Positions 14,572 through 23,179 of a DNA stretch of 23,333 nt are shown piece by piece (within the stretch, counting starts at the first letter, position 1; each line of letters opens with the position of its first letter). The notes beneath the pieces are model-generated. The model saw nothing but the letters and a program-made list of their open reading frames with translations, ran no database searches and was not told the DNA's origin. Origin of the DNA: CAMEON01 sp045577755 (GTDB taxonomy: Bacteria > Bacillota > Clostridia > Oscillospirales > CAG-272); NCBI GenBank assembly GCA_045577755.1, contig JAZNJA010000220.1, forward strand, positions 1-23,333, read 5' to 3'. The translations under genes were made by a program, and so were the position numbers.

Positions 14572-16566
14572 TCAAGGGATCCGAACCTCCACGGTCTTCC
14601 CTTCCGTGTCCTCAAACCGACACGCCACCCGCTTCAAGGGCGAAATATCGGCAGGCACCTCCACGGTCAGATCCTCCTTCACCCCCGCGAAGTACCGCAG
14701 AAGCACCGTGGCAGGCCCGCCCGTCCAGGCGTGGTTGCGGGTGCCAAGATGGAAGAAGTCCTCCCACAGCGTGGTGTTCTCATTGCGGATGAGGGGCTGG
14801 TAACGGCACATCATGCGGCGGTAAGCGTCGGCCTTGTAGCCCATCTCACAGAGGGCGGTGAGGACGTAATTCTCCATGTAGGTGGTGCTGTTGAACACCG
14901 ACATGAGAAGATAGCGCACGGCGGGGTACTTGTCCTCGGAGCAAAGCCCCGACAGCACCGCCATGGCGTTGGCGCGGTCGTCGGCGAAGCAGGAGGAGGC
15001 GAAATAGCCCTCCTTGGCCCTCCAGTAGCGGGCCTCGAACACCTTCTCGATGGCCTCCATGCGGGCGGCGATGAACCCGTCGTGATGGGTGATCCCCAGC
15101 TCCCCCGCCATGAAGCGGGCGAAGCGCAGAGCGGAATAGTACCAGCAAATGCTCAAAACCTCCCCGTCGCAGTTGAAGAGGTGATCGTACCACTCCCAGT
15201 TGCCCTTGCGGGGGGTCACCACCCCGTCGCTGTCGGTCTCCCACAGCATCAGGTAGCGCACGGCAGGCTCGAAAGCCAGCTCCAGCACCGAGTCATCCTT
15301 GGTAGCCCTGTAGTAGGAGGCGATCATGCCCCACTCGCTGATGGCGTTGAGGCTCTGGGCGGGGAGCTCGCAGAAGCAGTCCCCGGGGAGATTGCCCATG
15401 AGGATATCCCCCTTGCGGAGGCGAATGAAATCGAAAATGGCCTTGCGGAGCAGGAGCAGACCGTTGCGGTCCAGCACGTAGGCGATCTGGGGGGCCTGCA
15501 CCGACACGTCCCCGATCCATTGGCCCCTTTCGCGGTCGGGGCAGTCCATGTAGTTCTCCCGCATACACACCTTGAGGGTGCGGACGCACTTCTCAAACAG
15601 GATATTGGCGTCGGGATCGTCGCAGGTGAAGGAGGCGGTGATCCGGCTGTCGTAGCCGCTCTCGCGGTAGCCCAGCTCCAGCACCTCCACGGTTTCGGGA
15701 ACGCGGAAGAGGATCTTCTCGCCGTAGATCCAGTCGAGCATCTCAAATTCCTGCTCCCCTGCGCGGCAGATATACTCGGCGCGGTGACCGAAATAGCAGT
15801 TGGCCGTATCTCCGGGGCCGCCGCGGACGGCATAGCGGTCGGAGCGCAGATCCAGCACCTCGCCCCCCGTGGCTCTCACCCTGATATAAGGGGAGAACTG
15901 CATGGCGTAGGGCAGGGATACGGTGTAGACCTCCCCGTCCCGATCCGCCTCGCAGGGGATCCGCTCCGTGAAGAACAGAAGGGGTACGGGTCTTTTCTCC
16001 AATTCACCCCAAGGAGCGTCACCGTACCGCCCCAGTACCGCCGCTCCATGAGCATTCTCCTTTGCGGGACAAAGAGAGAAGGGCTTCACCGTGGCGTTAT
16101 AGGCAGTATGCTCACCGCCGTAGAGATAGCTGGTAGGCTCGGTAGTGGGGATATAGTAGGCGGTATTCACATAACAAAGGGTATCGGCGCTGCTGTACAG
16201 TCCCAGGGTATCACAGGCCAGGATCAAGCCGGGCTTCCCACAGAAGGAATTGTTCCGCCCGCCGTTGCCGTAGTACCAGACGTGAATCGCGATCTCGTTC
16301 TTCCCTTCCTTCAGGTAGGGCGCAAGATCCACAATATCATAGTACCCACACCCGGGGGCACTCTCCCGAAACAGCCCGCCCTCAAAGACTACCATCTCAC
16401 CGTTGACGAACAGCCAGTAGCGGGTCTCACAGCCGATACAGACCTCGGCGGTCTCGGGGCGTGTGTCGATCTTCACTTCAAAGAAGAAGTTGGCGCGCTG
16501 ATTGCGGGTGAACTCGGCAGAAGGCCAGATCCACGCGGCGTTTTGCAGGGTCAGGTTGGTTTCCAT
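14572..16566 (-). CDS. GH78-like (alpha-L-rhamnosidase family) glycoside hydrolase
   Basis: The 664-residue protein lacks a signal peptide, so it should act in the cytoplasm. Residues 1-300 look like beta-sandwich domains (AWIWPSAE at 11-18, YWLFVNGEMVVFEGG at 50-64). The C-terminal half is an (alpha/alpha)6-barrel with DCPDRERGQWIGD (341-353), close to the DCPQRERxGWxGD hallmark of GH78. TTLWEDF (598-604) fits the site of the second carboxylate. The end of the barrel, RNHAWTGGPATVLLRYFAGV (610-629), differs from the usual NHYSFG-type segment, so the sugar specificity may not be rhamnose. It is shorter than most GH78 enzymes. The start follows AAAGGAG. It may be the last gene of the unit that starts at 23134, separated from the upstream gene by a repeat element. 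Confidence 0.78.
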   Translation of the reverse strand: METNLTLQNAAWIWPSAEFTRNQRANFFFEVKIDTRPETAEVCIGCETRYWLFVNGEMVVFEGGLFRESAPGCGYYDIVDLAPYLKEGKNEIAIHVWYYGNGGRNNSFCGKPGLILACDTLGLYSSADTLCYVNTAYYIPTTEPTSYLYGGEHTAYNATVKPFSLCPAKENAHGAAVLGRYGDAPWGELEKRPVPLLFFTERIPCEADRDGEVYTVSLPYAMQFSPYIRVRATGGEVLDLRSDRYAVRGGPGDTANCYFGHRAEYICRAGEQEFEMLDWIYGEKILFRVPETVEVLELGYRESGYDSRITASFTCDDPDANILFEKCVRTLKVCMRENYMDCPDRERGQWIGDVSVQAPQIAYVLDRNGLLLLRKAIFDFIRLRKGDILMGNLPGDCFCELPAQSLNAISEWGMIASYYRATKDDSVLELAFEPAVRYLMLWETDSDGVVTPRKGNWEWYDHLFNCDGEVLSICWYYSALRFARFMAGELGITHHDGFIAARMEAIEKVFEARYWRAKEGYFASSCFADDRANAMAVLSGLCSEDKYPAVRYLLMSVFNSTTYMENYVLTALCEMGYKADAYRRMMCRYQPLIRNENTTLWEDFFHLGTRNHAWTGGPATVLLRYFAGVKEDLTVEVPADISPLKRVACRFEDTEGKTVEVRIP

Positions 16567-16595
16567 AGGGTTGTCTCCTTTCAGAAATCAGGGCG

Positions 16596-16780
16596 GGATG
16601 GGCTTTAAATTTGGGTTTGTCGGTGGGTTTGAAAAAACGGTCGGTAGGGGGCAGCGCCTTCGACGCCCCGAAAAAACATGGATCCGACAACATATTTCTG
16701 TCGATTTGTGACGGGCCGTCGTGGGCGCCGGCCCCTACCATAGGCTTTTCGACAGACCGACAAACCCCAATTTTCATCCC
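16596..16780. repeat. Nested inverted-repeat element, copy 2
   Basis: The outer motif at 16607-16630 is identical over 24 bases to that at 3219-3242, and it is repeated in inverted form near 16756-16775. Inside, the 28-base arm 16643-16670 pairs with 16712-16739 (about 23 of 28 positions), both with GGTAGGGG/CCCCTACC ends. The loop holds ACATGGATCCGACAAC. Relative to copy 1 the loop is in the opposite orientation. The element fills nearly all of the 215 bases between two genes of the same strand. No promoter for the GH78-like gene was recognised in it. Confidence 0.75.
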
Positions 16781-16781
16781 A

Positions 16782-18326
16782 TCAAAACATCATCCGCTCC
16801 ATATACTCACTCACGAACACGGGATTCGTCGCCAGCTCCACGATCCGCGTGTCCTTCGCCAGCCTCTCACAGACCGCCCGCAGGTCCTCGCAGAGCAAGA
16901 GCATAGCCGCCCCCGTCAGCGCGGCGTTGCCCAGTACCGTGACACGGTCGGTGAGCTCCTCGGGGAGAAGCCCGATCTTGCCCGCGTTCCTTACGTCCAG
17001 ATAACTGCCGAAGCCCCCCGCGATGTAAAGGGTCGCCACGTCGTCGCAGTCCAGTCGGGCGGTGTGAATCAGGGTCCGCATCCCCGCGTGGATGGCGCTC
17101 TTGGCCAGCTGTACCGCGCGGATATCCTCCTGAATGACCGTCACAGGCTCGGCGATCTCTACGGGATCGTCCTCGAGGTACCCCGTCTCGTCCAGAAGCT
17201 CGGTGTCCAGGAGAGCCGCCACGGCATCCACCAGACCGCTTCCGCAGAGTCCCACGGGGTCGCCCTCACCGATGACGTGGGCCTCAATGTCCCCTGTTCC
17301 GTTTGCGGAACGGCGCACCCACACGCGGTCGATGGCACCCACCCGTCCGCTCATGCCCATGGAGATCCCCGCCCCCTCAAAGGCGGGCCCCGCGGCGGTG
17401 GAGCAGGCGTAGAGGGTACCCTCGTGCCACAGGACCATCTCGCCGTTGGTGCCGATATCGCAGAGCAGGGCGGTCTCGGGGATCTCGCGGAGATCCGAAG
17501 CCAGGGTAGCGGTCACCGTGTCCGCCCCGATGAAGGCGGCGATGCAGGGGGGCAGATACACGGGCGCGGCGGGGACAAGAACGGTCAGCCCCAGCTCCTT
17601 GGCGGTCAGCACCTCACCGAACAGCCGCTCGGCGGCAAAGGGGGCGTGGGTCAGGGGCTCCACTTCGGTCTCGGTAAGCAGATGGAGCATGACGGTATTG
17701 CCCGTGATCACCACCGAGCCAATGTCGGCAGTCTCCACCGAAGCGGCCTCGGCCAGCTCGGTCAGCATCCCATCCAGGGCGCGGCGGGTGATCCGGGCGA
17801 TCCTGACCGCATTCCCCGCCATCGCCGCCTCCATGCGGGAAATGACGTCGGCGCCCCACGCGGATTGGGGATTGAGGCGGGAGGTCTCGGACAACAGCTT
17901 CCCTTCCCGCCCGTAGAGCCGCGCGGCCAGGGTGGTGGTGCCGATGTCGATGGCCACACCGTACCCGCTCCAAGAGGGGTCAAGCTCCTTGTCGCTCATG
18001 GAGGCGGGAAAGGCCCCGTGGGTCACGATCTGCCCCCGCCCCTGCTCGGCGGTGGTGACGGTGCAGTCACCCAAGACCGTCACACGGCAGGCCAAACGGA
18101 CCCCATTTTCCAGCTCGTCGGGGGACAGCGCCCGCTTCTCGTCCTCGGTGGGGTCGGACACCTCACCCGTCACCGTCACGCGGCACTTCCCGCACTTGCC
18201 GTGGCCGCCGCAGGGCATATGCCCGTGGCCCCCCGCCTGCATAAGATCCCCCAGGACCGTCCCCGCGGGACAGGTGAGAGGGGTGCCGTTCAGGAGTACC
18301 GTAACTGTATTCTTTGTTTTTTCCAT
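16782..18326 (-). CDS. RACo/RamA-like corrinoid activation protein ([2Fe-2S] + ASKHA, DUF4445)
   Basis: The 514-residue protein starts with a plant-type ferredoxin domain whose cysteines C39, C45, C48 and C80 (PCGGHGKCGKC and RLAC) would bind [2Fe-2S]. It continues with an actin-like ATPase region: AIDIGTTTLAARLYG, VVITGNTVMLHLL, CDIGTNGEM, AGPAFEGAG, LCGSGLVDA and AGGFGSYLDV. This order is that of RACo and RamA-type activators, which use ATP to reduce Co(II) corrinoid proteins back to active Co(I). The ATG at 16782-18326 frame follows AAAGGA; a longer frame to 18362 has no ribosome site. The gene follows DUF2284 after 119 bases and belongs with the methyltransferase-like gene at 22124. The corrinoid protein it would activate is not in the window. 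Confidence 0.9.
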   Translation of the reverse strand: MEKTKNTVTVLLNGTPLTCPAGTVLGDLMQAGGHGHMPCGGHGKCGKCRVTVTGEVSDPTEDEKRALSPDELENGVRLACRVTVLGDCTVTTAEQGRGQIVTHGAFPASMSDKELDPSWSGYGVAIDIGTTTLAARLYGREGKLLSETSRLNPQSAWGADVISRMEAAMAGNAVRIARITRRALDGMLTELAEAASVETADIGSVVITGNTVMLHLLTETEVEPLTHAPFAAERLFGEVLTAKELGLTVLVPAAPVYLPPCIAAFIGADTVTATLASDLREIPETALLCDIGTNGEMVLWHEGTLYACSTAAGPAFEGAGISMGMSGRVGAIDRVWVRRSANGTGDIEAHVIGEGDPVGLCGSGLVDAVAALLDTELLDETGYLEDDPVEIAEPVTVIQEDIRAVQLAKSAIHAGMRTLIHTARLDCDDVATLYIAGGFGSYLDVRNAGKIGLLPEELTDRVTVLGNAALTGAAMLLLCEDLRAVCERLAKDTRIVELATNPVFVSEYMERMMF

Positions 18327-18397
18327 GATCGATTCCTTTGTCAAAAAGCAGGATCGCCCCATAACCTATGACGATCCTGTTGAAAGTTTCGGGGATT

Positions 18398-18427
18398 CCT
18401 GAGGACCCTTTCCAAAGGGTCCTCAGG
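18398..18427. repeat. Perfect intercistronic palindrome
   Basis: CCTGAGGACCCTTT (18398-18411) and its exact reverse complement (18414-18427) are separated by two bases. It lies between the DUF2284 and ASKHA genes of the same strand. On the transcribed strand it is followed by AATCCCCGAAAC, not by a T run, so it is more likely a stability or processing hairpin or a dispersed palindrome than a terminator. Confidence 0.7.
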
Positions 18428-18445
18428 CCGCCGGAGGCCCGCTCC

Positions 18446-19003
18446 TTACAGATCGAACAGCACCGCGCCGAAGTAGGTCACGGTATCCTTGCCGTTGATG
18501 TACTTCATCCCCGCGGCGGGGGCGAGCTTGGACACGTTGATGCCGTAGGTTTCCAGGGACGCCACGGCCAGGTCGGGGTGGCGGCAGGACTCCCCCGTCC
18601 GCTTGGCGCAGACCTCGCACATACGGCACCCGCCTGCCCCCAGATGGAGGACACGGGGCAGAGCCAGCCCGTCGATGCCGCGGCGCAACTCCACCATGAG
18701 GCGGTTGTGGGCCATCCCCGCGTCCATCATGCCCTCGAAATCGTAGCTGTCCTCCAGCTCGGAGACGGTCTGGTAGACCAGGGCGTAGGAGTAGCTGCGC
18801 AGAGCGGCCATGAGGTCGTGGATGTCCCCCGCATCGGGGGGACACATCCAGTTACGGCCGTAATTTCCGCAGACGTTGGCGGCGCAGAGGTCGCGGAAGG
18901 AGGCGTCGGTCTCGATATCCTCCACGGGTATGACCGAGGCGCGGAAGGCCCCCAGGGACAGGGCCAGCTCGGTGAGCTTATCGAAAAATTCCTTGTTTTC
19001 CAT
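18446..19003 (-). CDS. DUF2284 cysteine-rich predicted metal-binding protein
   Basis: The 185-residue protein contains CAANVCGNYGRNWMCPP (about 40-56) and, further on, GGCRMCEVCAKRTGESCRHP (about 127-146). This spread of cysteines is the mark of DUF2284 (COG5423), a family predicted to bind a metal or an iron-sulfur cluster and without a firm function. It starts 21 bases after the stop of the GH71/GH99-like gene, with AAAGGAAA before the ATG, so the two are surely cotranscribed. Placement between a MtaA-like protein and a corrinoid activator suggests a role in corrinoid or electron transfer chemistry, but this is inference from neighbours. Confidence 0.85.
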   Translation of the reverse strand: MENKEFFDKLTELALSLGAFRASVIPVEDIETDASFRDLCAANVCGNYGRNWMCPPDAGDIHDLMAALRSYSYALVYQTVSELEDSYDFEGMMDAGMAHNRLMVELRRGIDGLALPRVLHLGAGGCRMCEVCAKRTGESCRHPDLAVASLETYGINVSKLAPAAGMKYINGKDTVTYFGAVLFDL

Positions 19004-19023
19004 GGCAGTTTCCTTTCAGAGGA

Positions 19024-22000
19024 TCAGTACAGGGCGCGGTAGAGGATCAATAGCTCGTCGGAGGTCAAGGCCCTATCGGCCAGCACCAGCATATCGTCGG
19101 AGCGGGTGACGGTCTTACCGCAACCCTCCAGAGCGGCGGTGACATCCACGTAGGCCACGCCGTAGTGGTTGTAGGTCTTGTCCCCGTCGGAGGCCAGGTT
19201 CACCGACTTGGCGAACGCAAAGGGCAGATAGAGATGCCCATCGTCGCCGAAGAAGGTGGCCTTGGTGGTGCTCTCGTCCAGGCGCACCATCTTGCCCTCC
19301 GCGAAGGCGAAGTAGGAGCCTGCCTTCAGCACCACCATGTCGGCGGTGAGGGTCTCGGGCAGAATCGGCTCGGTCTCGGTGGCGGTGTAGCGGTAGCTGA
19401 AGCGGTCGTTGGGCGCGGTATCACCCAGGTCGATGAACTGCATGATGTCCCCGCTGTCCACCGAGTTGTCCGCCCACTTGAAGTCGAAGGTGTCACCCAG
19501 ACCCAGAGACTTGGCGTCCAGCTTGATCACCATGTACTTGCCGTTGACCTGATACTCGGCGCGGCCGACCTCGGTCATCTCCCACTGGCCATCGGAGAAC
19601 TTCTGCACCGAGCAGGTCCCGCCGTCGCGGTCGCGGTTGATTACGTAGTCGTAGCCGTACCAGCCGGTCTCTTGCTTGCAGTCAGTGTTGACGTACAGAT
19701 TCATCCAGTTGGTTCCCTCGGGGGAAGTGATGTCGGCGGCGCACTCGACGTAGAACCAGACGTCGTCCCCGTAGCGGGATACCTTGGCTGTTACCAGGTC
19801 GTTACGGCCCGTGGTGTTGGAGTAGTGGAGCTGACCCACGTAGGAATCGTGATCGCGGTGGGCGGTGTCACCCGTATAGTCGCGGTACTCGGGGCCCACG
19901 ATATCCCACTGGGACTGCACACCCGCCATGTCGATGGGTCTCTGCCCGAAAGCGGCCAGAGGCGCGCGGGATCCCTTGTACTGGCGGATGTTCTGCACCA
20001 TCTGGTAGTAGTAGTTGTCGTTGAAGTAGCCCTTCACAGGCTCGATGTCGCGGGAGTACTCGGGGCTGAAGGCGTCCACGAAATAGTGGCGGGTCCACTT
20101 GTGATCGTTGGTGACCGTATAGGTGTTGGCGATGGTCTGGCCCACGGCGGCGCCTGCCTCCCAGCGGCCTGCCCACCACTCGTTCCAGCCTGTCAGCATG
20201 ATGAGGCCGGGATCTTTTTCGATGGCGTAGTCGAACTGCTCCTCAAAGGCGATGCCCTTCCCCGAGGTCTTATCCACCAGGGAGAAGCTGAAATCCTCAA
20301 GCCCCAGACCGGCGGGCTGGCCGCCATTGTGGTAGGAGTAGCTGCGGCCCGCGTTGGTGCCGTAGGAGCCGTTGGCCCAGAAGCCGCACATGACGATCAT
20401 CTGCTCCACCTCACCGTCGGGGGACTTACCGGGATTCTGGGGGTACATATCCGCCCAGGGCCAGCAGTTGCGTCCCTTTTGCCGGGTGTACCACTGCCCC
20501 GAGCTGTCCTTGGTGTAGGCCCAGCTCTGGCGGTAGGTGAAGAACTCCTGCATCTCCTCGGGGAGCTTAGCGTAGAGGGTGCGGGGCATGAGCACCAGGG
20601 GCTTGCCCTCGTACTTGAACCACAGATCCTCGTAGCGGCCCACCGAGTAGAGGTTGTTCCAGATCTCGGTGAGGGAGGAGCGGGCGTTGTCGTCATCGTT
20701 GCCGCAATGGAACATGATCTGGGGGGTGTCAAAGCCCTCGGCCCGCATCTCCGACCAGACCTTGAGGATGGCCTCGTAGTTCTTCTCGTAGGTGTGCCCG
20801 TTGGTAGCGTCGATGAAGATGAAGTCCACCCCCGCGGCAGTGAGCTGCATGGTATGCTTGCGGATGACCCACTCGTCGTTCGACTGGTAATAGCCAAAGT
20901 AAGGCTCGGCCCAGTAATGAGCGAAGCCCAGAGGTCCCGATTGCATGACCTCGATCAGCTTGTCGGCTCCTCCCTCGGCGAAGGCCTTGGCGTGGTCGAA
21001 AATGGGATTTAAGGATCTTCCGTTGTGCCACAGGAAGTAGAAAATGCCCACCTTCTTGTCGGTCGAAGCCTTGGCCTCGTAGCCGCTGACACGGCCCTCG
21101 TCGTCCACGGCCACCCAGGTATCGGAAAAAACGTCCTTGGAATTCATCATGTTCGCATCCTCTGCGGTGGCTTTGATGGCCTTGGCGCCCTCCACCTTCA
21201 GATCGGTGATATAGGAATCACCCTCATTGAGGTGGTGGAGCCAGATGTTGGCGTAGCCGCTGGCGGGGACCGTGACACCCGTGTCCGTAATGGTGGGGGT
21301 GTCCGCTCCGGGGCGGTACATGGAAACGGTGGTGCCGTCCACCCTGACCACCGCGACAGCCACCTTCTCGCCCCTATCATTCTCTACGCTGACCGTCACG
21401 GTATCGGTGCTCATATCGTCCTCTACCCAGAGCATCCGCTCGGTGCGGAAGTCGATGCCCTGCTCCGAAAGACTCATGTAGGAGGTTGCGGGCCAGTCAC
21501 CCTTGCGGATACCGATCTCCTGCTTGCGCAGAGCGATCCAGATGCCGCTCTTGCCGGTAGCGTCCGAGCCGGCACCACCCAGGCGGAGACCGAGGTACTG
21601 GGTGTTCCAGGCCGAGCCTGCGCCGCCCTCCACGCGGATCTTACAGCTGTAGGTGGCCACCGAGCCGTCCTCAAATGCGGCATTGATACCGAGGGCGCTG
21701 ACAGTATCCCGCTTCAGCTTAACGGTGGTGCCGCTTGCGTCGCCGTTCTTGATGGTAAAGGCGGGATCGTCCTTCCTGTAGGTGTAGGTGATGACCTGCT
21801 GCTTGATCTCCTCGCGGGGAGGCTTGGTGCCCGAGACGGTCAGCTCGGTCATATCCGCACCCGCTACAGGCTCCCAGGCGTTCCAGTCAAAGGGAGGCTC
21901 GGTGTCGGGCTCGGTGGTAGGCTCGGTGACCTCCCCCGAGGTGGGCGGGGTGGTGGCGGGGGTTGTCTCCCCGTCGGTCACGTCGGGAGGTGTTGCGGGG

Positions 22001-22068
22001 GGCGTGCAGGCCGCGAAGCTCCCCAGCATCAGAGTCGCCAGCAAAAAGGACAGGATACGCTTTTTCAT
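19024..22068 (-). CDS. Large surface lipoprotein with GH71/GH99-like catalytic domain
   Basis: The 1014-residue protein begins with a lipoprotein signal (lipobox GSFAAC, C21) and a Thr/Pro/Glu-rich linker (22-65). A beta-rich, lectin-like domain follows (about 85-295), then a barrel-like region (about 338-700) with GIFYFLWHNG (341-350), HYWAEPYFGYY (384-394), FIFIDATNGH (416-425) and TGWNEWWAGRWE (626-637). The WNEW motif is typical of GH71/GH99 and WbsX-like enzymes; E630 and E637 are candidate acids. A CBM9/DOMON-like domain (about 720-895) and a stalk domain of the copper amine oxidase N-terminal type (about 903-1014) complete it. It probably acts on a polysaccharide at the cell surface; the substrate is unknown. 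The ATG at 22068 follows GGAGG. The MtaA-like gene lies 55 bases upstream. Confidence 0.8.
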   Translation of the reverse strand: MKKRILSFLLATLMLGSFAACTPPATPPDVTDGETTPATTPPTSGEVTEPTTEPDTEPPFDWNAWEPVAGADMTELTVSGTKPPREEIKQQVITYTYRKDDPAFTIKNGDASGTTVKLKRDTVSALGINAAFEDGSVATYSCKIRVEGGAGSAWNTQYLGLRLGGAGSDATGKSGIWIALRKQEIGIRKGDWPATSYMSLSEQGIDFRTERMLWVEDDMSTDTVTVSVENDRGEKVAVAVVRVDGTTVSMYRPGADTPTITDTGVTVPASGYANIWLHHLNEGDSYITDLKVEGAKAIKATAEDANMMNSKDVFSDTWVAVDDEGRVSGYEAKASTDKKVGIFYFLWHNGRSLNPIFDHAKAFAEGGADKLIEVMQSGPLGFAHYWAEPYFGYYQSNDEWVIRKHTMQLTAAGVDFIFIDATNGHTYEKNYEAILKVWSEMRAEGFDTPQIMFHCGNDDDNARSSLTEIWNNLYSVGRYEDLWFKYEGKPLVLMPRTLYAKLPEEMQEFFTYRQSWAYTKDSSGQWYTRQKGRNCWPWADMYPQNPGKSPDGEVEQMIVMCGFWANGSYGTNAGRSYSYHNGGQPAGLGLEDFSFSLVDKTSGKGIAFEEQFDYAIEKDPGLIMLTGWNEWWAGRWEAGAAVGQTIANTYTVTNDHKWTRHYFVDAFSPEYSRDIEPVKGYFNDNYYYQMVQNIRQYKGSRAPLAAFGQRPIDMAGVQSQWDIVGPEYRDYTGDTAHRDHDSYVGQLHYSNTTGRNDLVTAKVSRYGDDVWFYVECAADITSPEGTNWMNLYVNTDCKQETGWYGYDYVINRDRDGGTCSVQKFSDGQWEMTEVGRAEYQVNGKYMVIKLDAKSLGLGDTFDFKWADNSVDSGDIMQFIDLGDTAPNDRFSYRYTATETEPILPETLTADMVVLKAGSYFAFAEGKMVRLDESTTKATFFGDDGHLYLPFAFAKSVNLASDGDKTYNHYGVAYVDVTAALEGCGKTVTRSDDMLVLADRALTSDELLILYRALY

Positions 22069-22123
22069 GGTAGAACCTCCAATAGTAGCAGTAGGGCGAG
22101 AGCGAACCGACGGAAAAGTCGGA

Positions 22124-23134
22124 TCAGCCGCGGTAGAACTCCTCCACGGCGGCGAAGAAGGCGTCCAGATTCTCCCACGGGGTGGCGGGAGGAATGTCAC
22201 AGCCCGAGGAAATGACGAAGTTGGGGTAAGAGCAGCACTTGCCCATGACGGCGAGGGTCGCCTCGCGGACGGTCTCGGGGGTCCCCTGGCGCAGAACGCC
22301 GGCGGGATCCACGTTGCCCATGACCACGGTATCGGCGGGCATCTTAGCCATCATGTCGGCCATGTCGATGGAGTTGCCGAAGTGGTAGGCGTCGGCCCCC
22401 GTGGAGAGGATGGAATCCGTCATGCGGAGGACGTTGTCGCCGCAGTTGTGGTAGACCACGATGAACTCCTCGTCCTGCACCGCCTCCACGATCTGTCTCA
22501 CGTAGGGTGAGGAGAACTCCTCCTCCAGGGCGGGGGAAAGCAGTCCCGACACGGGCTCTGCCATCATGATGCCGTCCGCCCCCGCGGCCTTGTAGGCCTT
22601 GGCGTACTCAATGAGGAAGGTCGTGCACTTTTCCAGGACGGTATGTACCATATCGGGCTCGTCGTAGCAGTCCATCATGATCTCGGTCACGTCCAGAAGC
22701 CTTGCGGCCAGGGAGAAGGGGCCGATGATCCCCGCCAGCACGGGGCGGTCGGTGATGATCTCTACGGCCTTGCGGATGGACTCCACGTAGAGACCCGAGC
22801 GGGCGGTGCCCACGGCGGGGACCTCCAGGGCGTCAGCCTCATCCTCGTCGTTGACCAAGCGGCCCACCACGGTGGGGACCTCGTCATCCGACACGCGGAC
22901 GGTCGCCCCGAAGCACTCGGCCTCCACCGACAGATCCATCAGGGACACGGCGGCGGCGGAATTGACCCTCTCGGCCACCAGCTTCATGCCCCGGGCCTGG
23001 CGGTCGCTGTCCGAGATCAGCTCGCGGACGGTGACCCCCAGAAGGGACACCGAGGGAAAGGAGAGGATGGGGAGGGCGGTCTTTTTGTCTGCCGAAATCA
23101 TATCGGACAGCCATTGTTTCATGTTGCGGTTCAT
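22124..23134 (-). CDS. Uroporphyrinogen decarboxylase superfamily methyltransferase (MtaA/CmuA-like)
   Basis: The 336-residue protein has the TIM-barrel pattern of the URO-D superfamily and the zinc motif of corrinoid methyltransferases: YHNCGD gives H229 and C231, and SSGCDIPP gives C312. True haem-pathway decarboxylases lack this H-x-C...C set. MtaA/MtbA/CmuA proteins move methyl groups between a corrinoid protein and a thiol or tetrahydrofolate. AGIIGPFSLAARLLD (134-148) and ADGIMMAEPVSGLLSP (186-201) also fit the family. The ATG at 23134 follows AAAAGGAG. It is the first gene of the minus-strand unit in this window; no clear promoter was found in the 199 bases upstream, so the unit may start further right. 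Haem synthesis is a less likely role. Confidence 0.88.
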   Translation of the reverse strand: MNRNMKQWLSDMISADKKTALPILSFPSVSLLGVTVRELISDSDRQARGMKLVAERVNSAAAVSLMDLSVEAECFGATVRVSDDEVPTVVGRLVNDEDEADALEVPAVGTARSGLYVESIRKAVEIITDRPVLAGIIGPFSLAARLLDVTEIMMDCYDEPDMVHTVLEKCTTFLIEYAKAYKAAGADGIMMAEPVSGLLSPALEEEFSSPYVRQIVEAVQDEEFIVVYHNCGDNVLRMTDSILSTGADAYHFGNSIDMADMMAKMPADTVVMGNVDPAGVLRQGTPETVREATLAVMGKCCSYPNFVISSGCDIPPATPWENLDAFFAAVEEFYRG

Positions 23135-23179
23135 GGGGTACTCCTTTTCGGTGAGTTGCTTGTAGGTGGGTTGGAATTC

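Noticed and set aside
14437..18371. Two long forward open frames (14437-16608 and 16611-18371) opposite the GH78-like and ASKHA genes
   Set aside because: Both are antisense shadows of clear enzymes and translate straight through the terminator or repeat element; no ribosome sites.
19165..22215. Long forward open frames opposite the GH71/GH99-like gene
   Set aside because: Val/Gly/His-rich antisense translations without start signals or family motifs.
22124..23134. Genuine haem-pathway uroporphyrinogen decarboxylase
   Set aside because: The zinc-type H-x-C...C motif and the neighbouring corrinoid activator favour the methyltransferase branch; no other haem gene is present.
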